From NCBI GenBank assembly GCA_001636495.1, contig KV440964.1, positions 264,666 through 328,665 on the forward strand: DNA of 64,000 nucleotides, read 5' to 3'. Position numbers and translations under genes: made by a program. Source of the stretch: Sutcliffiella horikoshii (GTDB lineage: Bacteria > Bacillota > Bacilli > Bacillales > Bacillaceae_I). The notes beneath the pieces were generated by a model that saw only the letters and a list, made by a program, of their open reading frames with translations, made no database searches and was not told the DNA's origin. Within the stretch, counting starts at the first letter, position 1. Each line of letters opens with the position of its first letter. This document shows, piece after piece, positions 55,689-64,000 of the stretch.

Positions 55689-56723
55689 TCAGTAACCAAA
55701 CCCCTCATTAGCAAACACAAGGTCAACTAAAACAGGGCTGATTCCGTCTTTGTATATAATCGTTAGCTCTGCCCCTGCGATAATATCATAATTTCCGGCT
55801 GTTCCATATGCCACACGTAAGACAAGTGGTTCTTTTTCACCTTCTATTAAAAATTCCACTGAATTCCGATCGACCACTCCTGTAATGACAGCATTTGCTT
55901 TTAGTAAGCCTCCCGTTTGGATCTTGAGCTCTTGCCCTATCAATACATGATCAGATGAGAGGTTGTTATCCTTTTTCAATTTGTAAGCAGATAGATTGAA
56001 CTTGTTGGCTATTCCCCATAGTGTTTCTCCTGGCGCTACGGTGTAATATGCCTTTGAAACTGTTTCCTGTTTATTTTCCATCACCGGGATGCCACTAGAA
56101 GCCGGGATGATCAGCTGCTGACCAACAAAAATAATGTCTGTTGTGAGGTTATTTTCCTTTTGAATCAAGCCCACTGCGACACCAAATTTTTTACTGATGC
56201 TGAACAATGTATCTTCAGACTTCACCTTATAAACAGTTGTCGTTTGGACTTGGCTAACTGTAAGCGTTTGGCCCACTTTTATGACATCACTTTTCAAACC
56301 ATTTAGTTGTTTCAATCCCGAGACGGTTGTCCCGTACTTCTGGGAGATTGAGAATAAAGTATCACCTTTGGTAACCGTATGGACGACACTTTCAGCTTCT
56401 CTATCTTTAGAACTAGCCTCACTAACCTTCAATGTTTGCCCCACTTTGATGACATCAGACTTTAGACCATTAAGCGCTTTTAATTCTTTGACGGATATGC
56501 CGTGTTTTTGAGCTAACGAATATAGCGTATCACCTGGCTTAACTTGATAAACTGGAACATTTGCCAACGCCCCAGCACTTTTTGCATTGACCGTGATAAA
56601 TGCACTAGTAGCAAGCGTTCCAGCTAGGACATAACTAACCACTTTTCTATTTCTCTTTATCTTGTTTGCCCTTTTCTGCGTCTCGATTCTCTCTTTGCGA
56701 GACTTAATATTCTGACTTTCCAC
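55689..56723 (-). CDS. Cell-wall-binding protein with four LysM domains
   Basis: 344 residues. A basic N-terminus and one hydrophobic segment (VVSYVLAGTLATSAFITVNA, about 28-47) suggest export or anchoring. Four LysM repeats follow (about 57-100, 113-156, 162-205, 225-268), for example YQVKPGDTLYSLAQKHGISV and YTVAPGETLWGIANKFNLSA. The last ~75 residues form an unassigned domain (VVDRNSVEFLIEGEKEPLVL). No peptidase or glucosaminidase domain is present. Starts at GTG 56723 after AAGGGGG. Probably binds peptidoglycan. Confidence 0.85.
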   Translation of the reverse strand: MESQNIKSRKERIETQKRANKIKRNRKVVSYVLAGTLATSAFITVNAKSAGALANVPVYQVKPGDTLYSLAQKHGISVKELKALNGLKSDVIKVGQTLKVSEASSKDREAESVVHTVTKGDTLFSISQKYGTTVSGLKQLNGLKSDVIKVGQTLTVSQVQTTTVYKVKSEDTLFSISKKFGVAVGLIQKENNLTTDIIFVGQQLIIPASSGIPVMENKQETVSKAYYTVAPGETLWGIANKFNLSAYKLKKDNNLSSDHVLIGQELKIQTGGLLKANAVITGVVDRNSVEFLIEGEKEPLVLRVAYGTAGNYDIIAGAELTIIYKDGISPVLVDLVFANEGFGY

Positions 56724-56943
56724 TGTAATCCCCCTTGATATATGCCAATATATTCTTCTGTTAGAAGTATTTTGTCGAAATCAAGGAAATATTTCGTAGA
56801 AGAGTTCATAATTATTAGGGTAGAATACAAAATAGAGTAATTTGTCCCATCTATTGTATTTTAGTGTATTAATATAGAGTAAATTTACCTAATTTTATTG
56901 TTAGGAAGCACTACTAGATCAAGTATCTATTTTAAAATTAATA

Positions 56944-57075
56944 TATCCATCCAAACGGACCACGTATCCATCAAAAAACGAACATATCCATTGTAAATTC
57001 TATTTATCCATCATAAAACGAATATATCCATTGTAAATTCTATTTATCCAGAGATACTTCCATTACATCCATCCA
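56944..57075. repeat. Tandem ~20-bp repeats (TATCCA), 40-bp composite period
   Basis: TATCCA starts at 56944, 56965, 56985, 57005, 57025, 57045 and (as CATCCA) 57066. Units alternate between TATCCATTGTAAATTCTATT (identical at 56985 and 57025) and a TATCCATCAtAAAACGAATA type (56965, 57005). It lies between the LysM gene and the chemoreceptor terminator. The stretch 56724-56940 shows no gene. Confidence 0.85.
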
Positions 57076-57077
57076 AG

Positions 57078-57106
57078 CAAAAAAGCGGCTACCTGGCAGC
57101 CGCTTT
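57078..57106 (-). terminator. Terminator downstream of the chemoreceptor gene
   Basis: Minus-strand AAAGCGGCT / AGCCGCTTT perfect stem with a 7-nt loop, followed by further T. Confidence 0.88.
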
Positions 57107-57115
57107 CCTTCTTTT

Positions 57116-57220
57116 CTACTTCGATACCCAGTTCCTCGAAGAAATATTCGAAAAATCCCCGATTTGTACGTTATGGCCGACCAGCTTAGTAGGGTCGAGT
57201 CCGAAAGCGCAAAATATCAA
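57116..57220 (-). CDS. Possible 34-residue ORF, function unknown
   Basis: TTG 57220 to TAG 57116 between the chemoreceptor stop and its terminator. The peptide reads FGLDPTKLVGHNVQIGDFSN in its middle. GTAGGA lies just upstream at short spacing. It may be a small gene, a remnant, or chance. Confidence 0.2.
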   Translation of the reverse strand: MIFCAFGLDPTKLVGHNVQIGDFSNISSRNWVSK

Positions 57221-57226
57221 AAAATC

Positions 57227-59218
57227 CTACAATTTAAACCTCTTTATCAACTCGCTTAAATCCTCACTCATTGCGAGCAACTCCTCAGCCGAGTAAGCAA
57301 TACTGCTAATAGCCTTCACTTGCTCGTCTGTCGAAGCCGCAATTTCTTCCGTACCTGCAGCTGACTGCTCGGCAATGGCGGAGATGCTTTGAACGGAAGC
57401 GAGCACCTCTTCCTTCGACTCATTCATCGCGTTCATGTTAGTCATGATGTCCTCGATGAATCCGACAATGGAACGAATATTGCTAGCAATCTCCCCAAAG
57501 GATTCGCCGGTATCTTTTACAGCAACGCTCTGCTCCCCGGAGATTCGATTCGTCCTCTCCATCTCTTCTACAATCACCTTGGACTCTTCCTGGATACTGG
57601 AAATCGTCTCTTTAATGTGTTGTGTCGAATCGGCTGTCTGTTCGGCCAGCTTTCTTACTTCCGTTGCAACAACCGCAAATCCACGGCCATGTTCGCCGGC
57701 GCGTGCCGCTTCAATGCTTGCATTCAACGCCAACAGGTTCGTTTGATTAGAAATTTCATTGATGGTGTGCGTGATTTCTTCTATACTATTAATTTTGTCC
57801 GTAAACTGGGTCATCAACGCATTGAGGCTCAGCACAATTTCCGTTGATTCATGTGTATGCCCCTGAAGGACTTCTAGCTTCCTCACACCCGTCTCATTAG
57901 CCGAAATAATCTGTCCGGAAAGTGCATCCAGGGTCTCTTGTTTAGATAAAACATCTTCTATATTATCCGCAAGATTTTGTGTGCGTGAGCTTGTGCCCTC
58001 AAGGTCAGTTGCTTGTTGAACCGCTCCTTTTGAAAGCTCTTCAATCGCACGGTTCATCTCTTCACTTGTTGCGGAAACCTCTTCCGTGACTGCGCTCATA
58101 TCCTCAACGGCCGCCTTCACTTTTTGAGAAGAATCAGAAACAGTACCTATCATTTCGCGCATGTTAACAAGCATGGTTCTAAAAGAAGTCGCTAAAACAC
58201 CGATTTCATCCTTGGAGCGCACCTCGATATCCCCTGTCAAATCTCCTTCTGCCACCTTGGTCACTTCGGCGTTTAGCTTCAGGATCGGTCTAGTAATGTA
58301 GCGAGCCAGTAGTATGGTAGCGATACTTGCCACCACTAGAGCGATAATACCCACGATAATTATCGTTCGCAGAATGCCACTAGCCAGTGCAAGCATGTCT
58401 TTCTCTACGAATACTCCACCAATTTTCCAACCAGTCTTATTAATTGTATTAAAAGCAAGTATCCTTTTCTGCCCGTCGTAGGTGTATCTTTGTACCCCTT
58501 CCTTCGCTTCTTCTTGATAAATATTATCGATAAAAGGTAGATCCTGCTCTAGAAGATTCTCCCCCACCAACGTAGGGTGTACTAATGCTACCCCTGTTTT
58601 ATCCAAAAGAATGCTATAACCACCATATCCTAACTCTTTTTGAGATACCAATTCCTCTAAAGAAGATAGATTTATGTCGGTCGCAATCACCCCTTGTACA
58701 ATCCCGTTTCCGGTTACCGCTTTAGCTAGCGTTATAACCGGCTCGTTCGTACTTGTATCAATATATACATCCGTATAGATGACTTCACCAGGACTGAGCA
58801 TGGCAGCTGTGTACCAATCTCTTGTGGTCGGATCGAAATCTGCCGGCAACTCTACGAATGGCGAAGAATAGAACTCCTTTTCCTTCGTTGCCAAGTAAAG
58901 CACCTGCATACTTGGGTAGTTCTCCAATACCTGATTGAACCCTTCTAACATGGTCTCTTGGTTAGCAGATGAACCATCTAAAAGGAAGTCACTGACTAAT
59001 GAAGTACTTCCGTATGATGTCAGGACTCTAGAATAGTTATCTAAATAAATTTGAATGGTCTTTTCCAAATCTCCCATGGCCGCTTCCGCATCTGCCACCA
59101 CGTCTTGATCTATCTTCCCTTTTGCTTGATTGTATGTAATGACCCCAACACTAGCAATTATCAGGAATATTAGTAGCAAAAACGAAAAGACCAGTTTGCC
59201 TCGTAATGATGTAAACAT
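57227..59218 (-). CDS. Methyl-accepting chemotaxis protein with dCache sensor
   Basis: 663 residues from ATG 59218 (AAAGGAG at 8 nt). Membrane helix 1 (about 9-30), an extracytoplasmic dCache_1 domain (about 35-270) with [12 protein letters not shown] and [14 protein letters not shown], helix 2 (about 282-305), HAMP ([20 protein letters not shown]), then a signalling coiled coil with the hairpin tip [37 protein letters not shown]-type Cache domains often bind amino acids; the ligand is not known. Monocistronic. Confidence 0.93.
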   Translation of the reverse strand: MFTSLRGKLVFSFLLLIFLIIASVGVITYNQAKGKIDQDVVADAEAAMGDLEKTIQIYLDNYSRVLTSYGSTSLVSDFLLDGSSANQETMLEGFNQVLENYPSMQVLYLATKEKEFYSSPFVELPADFDPTTRDWYTAAMLSPGEVIYTDVYIDTSTNEPVITLAKAVTGNGIVQGVIATDINLSSLEELVSQKELGYGGYSILLDKTGVALVHPTLVGENLLEQDLPFIDNIYQEEAKEGVQRYTYDGQKRILAFNTINKTGWKIGGVFVEKDMLALASGILRTIIIVGIIALVVASIATILLARYITRPILKLNAEVTKVAEGDLTGDIEVRSKDEIGVLATSFRTMLVNMREMIGTVSDSSQKVKAAVEDMSAVTEEVSATSEEMNRAIEELSKGAVQQATDLEGTSSRTQNLADNIEDVLSKQETLDALSGQIISANETGVRKLEVLQGHTHESTEIVLSLNALMTQFTDKINSIEEITHTINEISNQTNLLALNASIEAARAGEHGRGFAVVATEVRKLAEQTADSTQHIKETISSIQEESKVIVEEMERTNRISGEQSVAVKDTGESFGEIASNIRSIVGFIEDIMTNMNAMNESKEEVLASVQSISAIAEQSAAGTEEIAASTDEQVKAISSIAYSAEELLAMSEDLSELIKRFKL

Positions 59219-59319
59219 GTATGTGTCTCCTTTGTTTTTAACAGATAAACATTTTATCGACATGGAAAGTTAAATGTTAATAAACATAAGAGAAGTCAGT
59301 ATTTTCGGAACAAATAGAA

Positions 59320-59343
59320 GTGTGTAAAGTTACCTTTACACAC
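59320..59343 (-). terminator. Hairpin after the LnrN-like gene
   Basis: GTGTGTAAAG / CTTTACACAC perfect 10-bp stem with a GTAA loop. A weak TTCTATTTG follows on the minus strand. Confidence 0.65.
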
Positions 59344-59357
59344 CTCCTAGAAAAAAT

Positions 59358-60461
59358 TCACACCGTTGCTTTCCGTTCCATTAGATTCAAACCGATCCCC
59401 ATAAAGAGGACCCCCATAAAGAACAACACAGAAGCCGGCAACAAAAACTGCGACCAGGACCATTCCAGTAATGTTGCGCCCTTTAACATTTCCATTCCGT
59501 ACGTCATCGGGATTAATTTCGATAAGGTGAGCAATGCCTCCGACTGGACGATTTCCAGTGGCCAATAGGCGCCTCCGATCATGGCCATACTGACCGATAT
59601 CAGGGGGATGACTGCGTCCAATTGCCTTGGGTTGGTAGCAAGCGCACTTATCAGCACACCAAGGGACACAATCGCAAACAAAAACGGAATGACCACAATC
59701 AGAACCAGTGGATATCCTCCGTACAACTCCACTCCCAAGACAAAATGAAAGAAGGAATAGATTAGCACGAGCTGTGCATACCCGAGCAGAAAACTGAAAC
59801 TTACATGCCCCATGTACAACTGGACTTTCGTCAATGGAGACAGGATTATGCGATTCCACATTCCATTCCGCTTTTGCTCCAAAATAGTACTTACCGTGTA
59901 GGTGACAGTGAAGATGACAAAGAAAAGCGAGAATCCGAACAAAGCCTGCAGAGAGGCGTCATAGATGAACTCATTCTCCTTAAAGGACTTTTCCGATACG
60001 GCAAACAGACCGCTGCTGTCTTCCACTTTTCCTCTCAACTCATCTGTGGTTGTCTCCAGCCTTTGAGCCGCTGCATTTAAGGTACTTTCTGTTTGGAGCA
60101 CATTCGCGACATGAGCTTCGATCAACGTGCTGTTAGGAGTGGTTGCCGTCAAGTAAAGCTTGTAGGAATCCCGCTCCACCTGTAATCCCATGTCGGTGGT
60201 GGCTTTTTGAAGCATTTCTTTTACCACTGTTTCTTCCTCTGCAACAAAGATTGTATTCTTCGTTTTTTCATTCAGGGCCTTGATCAGTTCTGTTTGTTCC
60301 GTTTCCGACAGACTTGTTGAATAGACAGGTACCTCCACAGGTGCCCCTTGGTTCACTTGCCCCAATGCCAGAGCGAACACAAACGTTAAGACAATCATCC
60401 CGATAACAGCAAACGGCTGCCTTCTTAAATATTGTAAATGGTTAATTAGAATCGCTCTCAT
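59358..60461 (-). CDS. ABC-2 type transporter permease (LnrN-like)
   Basis: 367 residues. One N-terminal helix (about 15-35), a long extracytoplasmic segment (about 36-170), then five helices, with EQKRNGMWNRIILSPLTKVQ in the coupling region near residue 195. Matches the ABC-2 permease family, with the layout of B. subtilis LnrN (YfiN). One nucleotide separates it from the other permease gene. Substrate likely an amphipathic antimicrobial or lipid (inference). Confidence 0.82.
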   Translation of the reverse strand: MRAILINHLQYLRRQPFAVIGMIVLTFVFALALGQVNQGAPVEVPVYSTSLSETEQTELIKALNEKTKNTIFVAEEETVVKEMLQKATTDMGLQVERDSYKLYLTATTPNSTLIEAHVANVLQTESTLNAAAQRLETTTDELRGKVEDSSGLFAVSEKSFKENEFIYDASLQALFGFSLFFVIFTVTYTVSTILEQKRNGMWNRIILSPLTKVQLYMGHVSFSFLLGYAQLVLIYSFFHFVLGVELYGGYPLVLIVVIPFLFAIVSLGVLISALATNPRQLDAVIPLISVSMAMIGGAYWPLEIVQSEALLTLSKLIPMTYGMEMLKGATLLEWSWSQFLLPASVLFFMGVLFMGIGLNLMERKATV

Positions 60462-61724
60462 TTATACCAACCTCCTTTTCGGGAAAATCGGAAGGGCTAA
60501 GAAAAGGAGACAGAGACTTACAACTGCCAACCGGAACAGATTACCTGCCACATCTGCCAGCTCCCCACCACTCAATATTTTCAAATACGCTTGCAGTGCT
60601 GCACCGTTCGGGGTGAAGGATGCTATGGTAAACATGGTGTCGGAAACCTCGTTCCAAGGGACAAAGCTTCCACCCAGGAAAGCAAATACACTGACAAGAA
60701 ACCCTGAAAACATCGTGGATATCCGTTGCGTTTCAAAACGATAATTCAAGGCAGTTATCAGTACCGCCATTGAACCGACCACAAAACTGAAAAAGAGTGT
60801 TATCAACAAAAAGGCTATTATATCCGACCAGATCACTTGATAGATAAGAGCCGCTAGACTGTATAGGGCACACAGTTGGAGAAAACAGATAAATACAGCT
60901 GAAAACCACTTGCTTGAGGCATACATCCATGGATTGGTGTTGGTCAGCAGGATGCGGTCATACACGAACGTGGCCTTTTCGTAATAGGCATAACCGGCAA
61001 CAAAGGACACGACATATAGAGCAAACATCGTACTCATTCCAACAGCAAAATAACCGAAGGAATCCACTGGCACCGAGCCGCCCATAGTGACTTTCTCTCC
61101 TGTCACTTCCGCTACCGATTCGAAATTAGGAGGTGCCTGGTTTGATTGTTGGGCTTCCTGTGTCAAAACCGTATGAAGACGCATCTGAGTTGTGAATTTC
61201 TCCACCACATCCGAAATGACGCTGGCTTCTAGTCCCTTATCTTCGTTCAGGTAAAGCTCCAATTCTTTCGTTGTTTTCTGATTAAAAAATTGCCCCTTCC
61301 ACGTTTCAAGTCGAAGGCCTTCAGAAAATTGGAGCACCCCGGCATAGCTGTCATCTGACAGAGTGCCTGCCAGGTCTGTTTCTTCTTTTACGGTCATTAA
61401 ATCTTGGAGCTCCTCCTTCATTACGGTATCCACCAACAACTCAGGCAAGGAGGTTTGTTCGGCCGCTTCGAGGATCTGTGTCCTGGCTGCCTCAGGGATA
61501 TTCTCTCCCTGCATCCACTGGTTGAACTGAGCCAGTTCTGCTTGGAAATTCCCTTGATCAATCACCGCTACCTTCGCATTCAGGGAAAGCGTATCGCTGC
61601 TGTTTCCACCTAAGGCAAATCCAAGGATGGTGATCAGCACAAATGGCATGGCAAGCAGAATCAATACTTCTTTTTTATCCCTCAGCAAGTGCAGGAGATC
61701 TTTTTTTATAAAAGCACGTAACAC
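60462..61724 (-). CDS. ABC-2 type transporter permease (LnrM-like)
   Basis: 420 residues. N-terminal helix (ILLAMPFVLITILGFALGG, about 20-42), a large extracytoplasmic domain (about 43-220), then five or six helices with YEKATFVYDRILLTNTNPWM as coupling segment. It follows the ATPase gene by 12 nt. Heterodimeric partner of the following permease. Confidence 0.82.
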   Translation of the reverse strand: MLRAFIKKDLLHLLRDKKEVLILLAMPFVLITILGFALGGNSSDTLSLNAKVAVIDQGNFQAELAQFNQWMQGENIPEAARTQILEAAEQTSLPELLVDTVMKEELQDLMTVKEETDLAGTLSDDSYAGVLQFSEGLRLETWKGQFFNQKTTKELELYLNEDKGLEASVISDVVEKFTTQMRLHTVLTQEAQQSNQAPPNFESVAEVTGEKVTMGGSVPVDSFGYFAVGMSTMFALYVVSFVAGYAYYEKATFVYDRILLTNTNPWMYASSKWFSAVFICFLQLCALYSLAALIYQVIWSDIIAFLLITLFFSFVVGSMAVLITALNYRFETQRISTMFSGFLVSVFAFLGGSFVPWNEVSDTMFTIASFTPNGAALQAYLKILSGGELADVAGNLFRLAVVSLCLLFLALPIFPKRRLV

Positions 61725-61736
61725 TTTGGAGCCCCC

Positions 61737-62669
61737 CTAATCCCGAAGTTTCCGACCGGTCAGATGCAAAAATACATCTTCAAGGGTCGGGGCTTTTATT
61801 TGGATGCCTTTTAGCGGACTTTCCGTTTGCTTGGCTGCATCAAAGACATCTTCTAGGAGGTTGATTTTCTTTGGGGCAAGCAGGATGATTTTCTTCTCCA
61901 GGGTAGTAACGGTGGAAATGGCGGGAATGGACTCCAGCTTTTCGATAAATGCCGGATTGACCTTCTCCACTTCCACCTCAATGGTGTGCTCCGATGACAG
62001 GATATTCTTCACTTCGTCCTTTGTCCCGGAGGCTATCACTTCGCCACGGTCCATGATATAGATGCGCTGGCAGAGGAATTCTACTTCCTCCATGTAGTGA
62101 CTTGTGTAGAGGACCGTTATCCCTTTTTCCTCGTTCAGTTTCTTCACCGTTTCGAGGATATAGTTTCTTGATTGCGGGTCGATCCCGACTGTCGGCTCAT
62201 CCATGATCAGGATTTCAGGACGGTGAAGCAGTGCTACTGCAATATTGAGACGACGCTTCATCCCCCCGGAAAATTGCTTCACCGGTTCTTTTTGCCGCTG
62301 TTCTAGTCCTACTAGGGTCAGGACTTCTTCTATACGCTGTTTCAGCTCACTTTTCGGAAGCTTGTAGATTTCCCCAAAAAAACTCATATTTTCGTAGGCT
62401 GTGAGTTCCGGGAACACGGCAATCTCCTGCGGGACAACACCAAGGATTTCTCGGAGGTGCTGAGGCTGCTCCTTCACACTTTCCCCTTTGAGTAGTACAT
62501 CTCCACTTGTCGGTTTGACGAGGGAGGAGAGCATAGAGATGGTGGTGGACTTACCGGCTCCGTTCGGACCAAGCAATCCCACCGTCTCCCCTTTTTCCAG
62601 ATATAAGTTGACGCCTTTAACGGCTTGCGTGTTTTTGAATGTTTTCGTCAGTTGAATGGCTTCTAGCAT
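61737..62669 (-). CDS. ABC transporter ATP-binding protein (LnrL-like)
   Basis: 310 residues. Walker A LLGPNGAGKSTTISML near residue 35, Q-loop VVPQEIAVFPELTAYENM, signature QFSGGMKRRLNIAVALL, Walker B EILIMDEPTVGIDPQSR, and a C-terminal extension (about 215-310). Same size as B. subtilis LnrL (YfiL, linearmycin resistance). ATG 62669 follows AAAGGGGG. No two-component system precedes it, unlike lnrJK in B. subtilis (recollection). Confidence 0.85.
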   Translation of the reverse strand: MLEAIQLTKTFKNTQAVKGVNLYLEKGETVGLLGPNGAGKSTTISMLSSLVKPTSGDVLLKGESVKEQPQHLREILGVVPQEIAVFPELTAYENMSFFGEIYKLPKSELKQRIEEVLTLVGLEQRQKEPVKQFSGGMKRRLNIAVALLHRPEILIMDEPTVGIDPQSRNYILETVKKLNEEKGITVLYTSHYMEEVEFLCQRIYIMDRGEVIASGTKDEVKNILSSEHTIEVEVEKVNPAFIEKLESIPAISTVTTLEKKIILLAPKKINLLEDVFDAAKQTESPLKGIQIKAPTLEDVFLHLTGRKLRD

Positions 62670-62807
62670 GTTTGGTAGACCCCCTTTGTACTTCTACTAT
62701 ACTATCGGCGCGAGGGGAGTTAACCTGAAGAAGGTCATGAGTTTGGGATGGCGAGGGTGACTTTGGTCATTTTTAATTCCAGAACGACGGTACGGTTAGC
62801 CCGTCCT

Positions 62808-62838
62808 CAAAAAAAATAGGCGAAGCACATGCCTCACC
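62808..62838 (-). terminator. Terminator after the DUF58 gene
   Basis: Minus strand GGTGAGGC / GCTTCGCC, an 8-bp stem with two wobble pairs and an ATGT loop; TATTTTTTTT follows. The gene's TGA lies in the stem. Confidence 0.8.
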
Positions 62839-64000
62839 CCACAATCTTCCGTCTTCCCTTAGATGTAATTCTCACCATCTTCACACCTTTATCGATAGCC
62901 TCCAAAACAAACCCTTCCGTCGAACCTGGCAGCTTCCATTTCTCGAATGCTGCTTGCTCGGTACAGGCAATCACATATGGAAACGTAAGGGCATGCTGAT
63001 GGACAACCTGAGCGAACATCGTCGCAGGTATCATCACGTTTTCCACCCTGATCCGGGCGAGCAGCATCAAAGCAGCATGCAGCTGTTGCTTTCCCTCCCC
63101 TGCATTCAACTCAATATACGATGGGTTTCCAAACTTTTTGATGTTGACCAGAATCGAGAATGTAATATTGTGCTTTGTGGCATATTGCACCAAAAATGCC
63201 ACCCCGCGCAGTTTTTCCTCCAAGTTGCTTGTACTGATATCAAGGATGAATAACCACGATATTTGGGATGTCCGCTCGTACACTTTGGACTGCAGGCTAT
63301 CCATCCTAGCCGTCGCCTTCCAATGAATCTGTCCAAATGGATCCCCATTCACATATTCCCTTGTGCCAAGCACCCTGCTTTTCTCATCAAACAGAGAATT
63401 TCTATTCGGATGTTCTCCCTGCTTTTTCGGAAGGACTCTCTCAAGCCCCAGCACCTGCTCACTTCTTGGATACACGATGACTTCAAACTTCATCTTGTCC
63501 CTTGTCTGAAGGTACACCTTTCCCCATCCGAAGAAGGAGTCGATTTCCATGTCGAACAACTGAAGCTGGGCCACTCCTCTCTTTACAGCGGTAAAGGGAA
63601 GCTTCACCTCCCATTGGCTTCTACCAATCTGTTGAAAGTGAAAATGTAGCTGGTTGATATGTATGAGTTCTTCCCCGTGTTGAAACAATATGTTCTTGTC
63701 TGTTCCCACCCTGAGCTTCCCGAAAAATATTGGTAGAAAGCTGTTATGAGTGATCCTGAGCCTTAACATTACCTCATCCTCGGTAAATAACTTCAACCGC
63801 TCCTCTATAATGCGAATCTCAAGCCTTTTGGCAACAAAAGTGAGATAGAGAAAGTTCCCCCACATGTAAGCTAATATAGCGAAGAAAAGGAAAATTAACG
63901 GAGTGGAACCTAAAAAAATGGCAGCAGACAGCAGGAGAAAAAGAACGGCATTTACCAGCCGATGCTGCCTATCGTTCTCAATTTGATACTTCCACCCTTT
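62834..64000 (-). CDS. DUF58 domain protein (YeaD-like; 5' end cut by window edge)
   Basis: The frame stays open to the right edge, so the true start is outside; an internal ATG at 63865 would cut a membrane hairpin. Visible: an N-terminal pair of helices (LVNAVLFLLLSAAIFLG and PLIFLFFAILAYMW), a beta-rich middle, and the DUF58 core VLGTREYVNGDPFGQIHWKA (about 210 residues from the internal ATG 63865 numbering, roughly 165-185), followed by a vWA-like SWLFILDISTSNLEEK. Such genes usually follow a MoxR ATPase and precede a transglutaminase; neither is visible here. Function unknown, possibly chaperone-like. Confidence 0.85.
   Translation of the reverse strand, partial: KGWKYQIENDRQHRLVNAVLFLLLSAAIFLGSTPLIFLFFAILAYMWGNFLYLTFVAKRLEIRIIEERLKLFTEDEVMLRLRITHNSFLPIFFGKLRVGTDKNILFQHGEELIHINQLHFHFQQIGRSQWEVKLPFTAVKRGVAQLQLFDMEIDSFFGWGKVYLQTRDKMKFEVIVYPRSEQVLGLERVLPKKQGEHPNRNSLFDEKSRVLGTREYVNGDPFGQIHWKATARMDSLQSKVYERTSQISWLFILDISTSNLEEKLRGVAFLVQYATKHNITFSILVNIKKFGNPSYIELNAGEGKQQLHAALMLLARIRVENVMIPATMFAQVVHQHALTFPYVIACTEQAAFEKWKLPGSTEGFVLEAIDKGVKMVRITSKGRRKIVG

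Noticed and set aside
57120-57226. Cyclic-di-GMP riboswitch near the chemoreceptor
   Set aside because: It lies downstream, not upstream, of the gene and lacks the conserved aptamer motifs.

Overview
This window is chromosomal DNA from a Bacillaceae species, a Bacillus-type Firmicute. The evidence is a left-hand gene order that matches the Bacillus subtilis ddl-murF-cshA-ydbS-ydbT-ydcA-acpS-ydcC-alr-ndoAI-ndoA-rsbR-rsbS block as I remember it. Strong AGGAGG-type ribosome sites, frequent TTG/GTG starts, sigma-B promoters, an S-box leader and CsoR, Fur and Rex type operators agree. No rRNA, tRNA, prophage, insertion sequence or CRISPR array was seen, and I cannot name the species.

Positions 1-14100 are mostly minus strand: cell-wall precursor genes (ddl, murF, alr), the RNA helicase cshA, two PH-domain membrane proteins, UV endonuclease uvsE (an insertion into the conserved block), acpS, a lipoprotein, the EndoA/EndoAI toxin-antitoxin pair, and the start of the stressosome/sigma-B operon (rsbR, rsbS cut by the left edge). 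Positions 14400-22200 hold a secreted beta-propeller protein, then a copper block (csoR-copZ, then copA with a His-rich secreted protein and a siroheme-reductase-like protein), with a TVP38-family membrane gene divergent from csoR. Positions 22200-28500 hold a HelD-like helicase, an orphan bioB with a palindromic operator, a YciI-like protein, a small membrane protein and a short-chain dehydrogenase.

Positions 28500-40000 contain sigma-B-type stress genes (csbD-like, two tandem microproteins, a YflT-like protein). They also contain a six-gene, overlapping operon that resembles the uncharacterised E. coli YnjBCD transporter together with TVP38 and CDP-alcohol transferase partners. ppaC, a Rieske oxidoreductase and a Fur-controlled ABC exporter follow. 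Positions 40000-47000 carry a YkoGH-like two-component system with two PepSY proteins, and cydDC behind a Rex-type site. Positions 47500-55600 form an S-box-controlled methionine operon (metI, metC, yitJ, metH). The remainder holds a LysM protein, a chemoreceptor, an LnrLMN-like ABC transporter and a DUF58 gene cut by the right edge.

The most unusual non-coding content is repetitive. There is a dispersed ~130-bp element with paired, covarying ends (at least five full or near-full copies plus fragments). A 52-bp tandem array has a perfect hairpin in most units. Two intergenic arrays have a period of about 20-21 bp. Several elements sit inside operons or between a regulatory leader and its gene.
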